NCBI RefSeq assembly: GCF_003545695.1
Contig: NZ_QUZZ01000003.1
Coordinates: 186,001-250,000, forward strand
Direction of reading: 5' to 3'
Length of the DNA stretch: 64,000 bases
DNA from: Taibaiella helva
GTDB taxonomy: Bacteria > Bacteroidota > Bacteroidia > Chitinophagales > Chitinophagaceae
Both the position numbers and the translations under genes were made by a program. The notes under the pieces were generated by a model. The model was not told the origin of the DNA. It ran no database searches and saw only the letters and a list, made by a program, of their open reading frames with translations. Positions within the stretch are counted from its first letter, which is position 1. Every line of letters starts with the position of its first letter. Shown here in pieces: positions 62,104 through 64,000 of the stretch.

Positions 62104-62672
62104 TGAAGATTCAACAAATTGCAGGAATATTATTAGTCTTGGCTTTTATAGGTTCTTCTTGCTCACGGCTACATCTTTTTGTAAGTGAAGATAGCTTTGT
62201 TCATAAATATAAAGGGTATTTATTGTTAGAAAGAAGGACAATGGATACAAGTTATTCCGACGACATTTATTTAAATAGATTGGCCAATTTAGAAAATAAA
62301 TTTTCGCTGCTTTTCTTTGAAACGAGCGTAGATACAAGCGAAAAAAATAGAGAAGTATTGCTCGACTTTTTCAGGAAACAAAGTAGTGCCATTGAACTGG
62401 GAACCTACTGTAGCGCAGCATATGAGAAGCTTATCGATGACTACAGCGATACTTTTAGTGTTACTAATAGAGAAACTGTATACATACTGCCTGCTGAGGT
62501 TAGATTGATACAAGAGAGTAGGGGTGCGTATGAAAACGAAATTGTGACGATTAAAATAGATGGTGATAGTAAAAAAATAAAAGTAAGGTCGGGTAGAACG
62601 ACTTTAGTTTCTATTAATCCTATAATAGGAAGGCATATTATTGACAGACATATGAGGAAGAAAAACTATTAG
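62103..62672 (+). CDS. Lipoprotein of unknown function, second candidate immunity factor
   Basis: 189-aa protein with a lipoprotein signal (MKIQQIAGILLVLAFIGSSC, Cys at residue 20). The mature part has charged helices and a possible strand-rich end; no family was recognised. Its start overlaps the stop of the decayed gene just upstream, so it probably belongs to the same transcript as the metalloprotease-tipped gene. Composition is AT-rich like the rest of the island. Role inferred only from position. Confidence 0.6.
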   Translation: MKIQQIAGILLVLAFIGSSCSRLHLFVSEDSFVHKYKGYLLLERRTMDTSYSDDIYLNRLANLENKFSLLFFETSVDTSEKNREVLLDFFRKQSSAIELGTYCSAAYEKLIDDYSDTFSVTNRETVYILPAEVRLIQESRGAYENEIVTIKIDGDSKKIKVRSGRTTLVSINPIIGRHIIDRHMRKKNY

Positions 62673-62757
62673 ATATTATGTGCGATTTAGTAATGGTAGC
62701 ATAAGAATGTGCGTCAATATAAACCAATTAATGTGCGCAAATGGCGTGCAAATAAAA

Positions 62758-62790
62758 AAGGGTTTCAAACGTTATCGCTTGAAACCCTTA
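62758..62790 (-). terminator. Terminator of tRNA-Asn
   Basis: AAGGGTTTCAA (62759-62769) and TTGAAACCCTT (62779-62789) form a perfect 11-bp stem with a 9-nt loop; on the minus strand TTTTTTATTT follows. It lies 10 bp beyond the tRNA 3' end and also faces the end of the island. Confidence 0.85.
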
Positions 62791-62799
62791 TCTGTCTTG

Positions 62800-62873
62800 C
62801 TCTCCCTGCTGGACTTGAACCAGCGACCCTCTGATTAACAGTCAGATGCTCTAACCAACTGAGCTAAGGAAGA
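62800..62873 (-). tRNA. tRNA-Asn (GTT anticodon)
   Basis: 74-nt cloverleaf on the minus strand. The acceptor stem pairs TCTTCCT with AGGGAGA, with discriminator G as usual for Asn; the D arm is GCTCAGTTGGTTAGAGC; the anticodon loop is CTGTTAA with anticodon GTT; the T arm is GCTGGTTCAAGTCCAGC. CCA is not encoded. A consensus promoter lies 27 bp upstream and a terminator follows. The AT-rich accessory island ends next to this tRNA, a common integration position, but no repeated tRNA 3' end was found on the far side. Confidence 0.96.
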
Positions 62874-62899
62874 ATGTGTGTTCCTTGTTGAAAGGAGTG

Positions 62900-62930
62900 C
62901 AAAGGTAAATATTAATTTTAAACGGCCAAA
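62900..62930 (-). promoter_or_regulatory. Consensus promoter of tRNA-Asn
   Basis: On the minus strand TTTG (62930-62927), 19 bp, then TACCTTTG (62907-62900): exact -33/-7 match with ideal spacing. The transcript would start near 62893, about 20 nt before the tRNA. Confidence 0.82.
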
Positions 62931-62958
62931 AAAAAGAAGGAATTTTTTTGATCAAAAA

Positions 62959-64000
62959 TCAGTTTTTTTCTCCCAGGAAAGAGAGATTGATCCACAGGAT
63001 GCGCAGGTCGTCCAGCGCATTGTAGTTCACAGCATACAGCTCGGCCAGCTGCTCTTCATTAAAGGTATCGGGAGGCCGGGTACCTTTAAGGGCATAGGGT
63101 GGAAGCACAGGCGGCTTCAGGAAGGGAAGCTTGGCCGAGGCAGACACGGCATCGGTATAGCCGATCCAGGTTTTTTTCCCACCAAGCACCTGTATGATCT
63201 GCCGGAAGAAAACCTTGCTGCTCTTTACTTTCAGCGCCCACAACGGAAAACCGGCCAGAAATACCAGCGCGCTGGAAATATCGGCGATCCGTTTGTTCCT
63301 GCGTGCGGCTACTGTGGCAATGCGGTATTTTTTATCCAGGGAAAACTCCTCGGCATGATGACGGGAGCTGTTGCTGCCCAGCAATACTTCGCCGCCCGGA
63401 ACGTGTATTTTGTAAAAAGGAGCAGGGGCGCAAGCTTCCATCTGCTCCATGATCTCTTTATAGGTAACGGAACCGCTGTTGAAGATGATCTCGTTGATGC
63501 GGTACAGGCGCTGGATGCCGGGAAGGTCGGTAACCGGCCCCAATACCCGTTGGGCAGGCTCTCCCGCCGGCGTGATCCTGCCGATCACTTCCAGGTTGTA
63601 TTGCATACGCTCCATCAGGAACAAAGTCTCTGCATAATCATCGGGATTGCCTACAATGGCCGTTTTGTAGTCGACCTTGCCCCTGGGCACCAGCCGTATC
63701 CAATGCAGCAGCGACAGCAGCCAGCGGCTAAGGAGCAGCACTACGGTGCCGGTCATGCCGCTGAAGAGAACAATTCCGCGGGAGTAACGGTATTCCAGCG
63801 GCATAAGCCCATATCCGGCCAATACCAATATAGTTCCCAATACCATGCCTCTGCCGGCCTTGAATAAGCTGAAAGGCTTGTCGTAAGCGCCGTTGAGGAA
63901 CAGGCTCAGCAGCCAGAGCACGATGAATAGGGGTGTGGTCCGGATGAGGATGTGGGCCTGGGTGCTTGCCGGCGAAACCTGCAATATGGTATCGAACCAG
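62959..64000 (-). CDS. Membrane protein of polysaccharide biosynthesis, 3' part
   Basis: The C-terminal 347 residues are in the window; the coding frame runs on past base 64000 (it reads WFDTILQVSPASTQ at the edge), so the start lies outside. Four or so hydrophobic segments open the visible part (LFIVLWLLSLFLNGAYDKPF, then GTILVLAGYGLMP, GIVLFSGMTGTVVLLLSRWL), followed by a nucleotide-binding-like domain (AIVGNPDDYAETLFLMERM) and a further hydrophobic stretch (ISSALVFLAGFPLWAL). This resembles the membrane plus CoA-binding-like half of Bacteroidota glycosyltransferase/sugar-transferase proteins used in capsule or exopolysaccharide assembly. The likely N-terminal glycosyltransferase is not visible. 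Confidence 0.6.
   Translation of the reverse strand, partial: WFDTILQVSPASTQAHILIRTTPLFIVLWLLSLFLNGAYDKPFSLFKAGRGMVLGTILVLAGYGLMPLEYRYSRGIVLFSGMTGTVVLLLSRWLLSLLHWIRLVPRGKVDYKTAIVGNPDDYAETLFLMERMQYNLEVIGRITPAGEPAQRVLGPVTDLPGIQRLYRINEIIFNSGSVTYKEIMEQMEACAPAPFYKIHVPGGEVLLGSNSSRHHAEEFSLDKKYRIATVAARRNKRIADISSALVFLAGFPLWALKVKSSKVFFRQIIQVLGGKKTWIGYTDAVSASAKLPFLKPPVLPPYALKGTRPPDTFNEEQLAELYAVNYNALDDLRILWINLSFLGEKN

Noticed and set aside
57600-62873. Integrative element inserted at tRNA-Asn
   Set aside because: The island abuts the tRNA and is AT-rich, but no integrase gene and no second copy of the tRNA 3' end were seen, so an attachment site is not claimed.
62878-63867. 329-codon plus-strand frame opposite the polysaccharide protein
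   Set aside because: It starts inside the tRNA promoter region and mirrors the minus-strand gene, which has clear membrane segments.

Overview
The window reads as chromosome of a Bacteroidota bacterium, most likely a Chitinophagales/Chitinophagaceae member. The evidence is: promoters of the TTTG-N19-TAnnTTTG type (cleanest at rpmH and tRNA-Asn), few Shine-Dalgarno sites, two type IX secretion (T9SS) type B cargo proteins with gliding-motility C-termini, a PorG-like DUF6089 protein, a HU-CCDC81/SPOR protein, two lanthipeptide-like precursors with Bacteroidota-style leaders, and a dcw cluster ordered as in this phylum. Most of the window has even, moderate GC with long antisense shadow frames. 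About 57.6-62.7 kb is visibly AT-richer and looks like an accessory island. The family assignment is an inference.

Layout. 1-98: 5' end of a group III truncated haemoglobin (minus). 365-16805: a complete, co-directional division and cell wall cluster, mraZ-rsmH-ftsL-ftsI-murE-mraY-murD-ftsW-murG-murC-ftsQ-ftsA-ftsZ, with no murF or ddl inside it. A 10-bp-periodic GTGG array upstream of mraZ looks like the MraZ operator. 16.9-19.1 kb: MBL-fold hydrolase and ChrA-type transporter. 19.1-20.0 kb (minus): a Cys-rich RiPP precursor and a CHENW/CxxC protein, followed by a 610-bp repeat-bearing gap. 20.6-27.1 kb (minus): uvrA, ligA, sufS, each closed by a hairpin. 27.2-29.0 kb: a glycosyltransferase and a convergent lipoprotein. 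29.2-35.0 kb: an envelope trio of a giant TPR protein, a beta-barrel outer-membrane protein and a HU-CCDC81/SPOR protein. 35.2-40.5 kb (minus): a CPA2 antiporter followed by a three-domain MMPL exporter / lysophospholipid acyltransferase / methyltransferase fusion. 40.7-42.6 kb: rpsA. 42.7-47.2 kb: two divergent T9SS cargo proteins. 47.3-50.4 kb: SDR, ferritin, TauE/SafE permease and the rpmH-rnpA-yidD operon. 50.7-56.2 kb: fused E1 alpha/beta 2-oxoacid dehydrogenase, a small membrane protein, PorG-like protein and etfB-etfA with a 34-bp palindrome upstream. 56.8-57.1 kb: second Cys-rich RiPP precursor. 57.7-62.7 kb: the accessory island. 62.8-64.0 kb (minus): tRNA-Asn and the 3' part of a membrane glycan-biosynthesis protein.

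The most unusual locus is 57.7-62.7 kb. A transglutaminase-like lipoprotein is followed by a paralogue with the same kind of N-terminal half. That paralogue's C-terminus carries a short RHS-core-type tail and then a domain with a zinc-protease HExxHxxGxxD motif. Two small exported proteins follow, with a decayed lipoprotein gene between them whose stop overlaps the next start (TAATG). This fits a polymorphic-toxin/immunity arrangement on a non-RHS carrier. Its function is inferred only from architecture.

Most calls rest on reading conserved motifs by eye; no database search was run. Starts were moved from the longest frame where a promoter, terminator, signal peptide or ribosome binding site argued for it (MBL hydrolase, ligA, glycosyltransferase, antiporter, rpsA, ferritin, TauE, E1, RiPP 2, the 57.7-kb lipoprotein).
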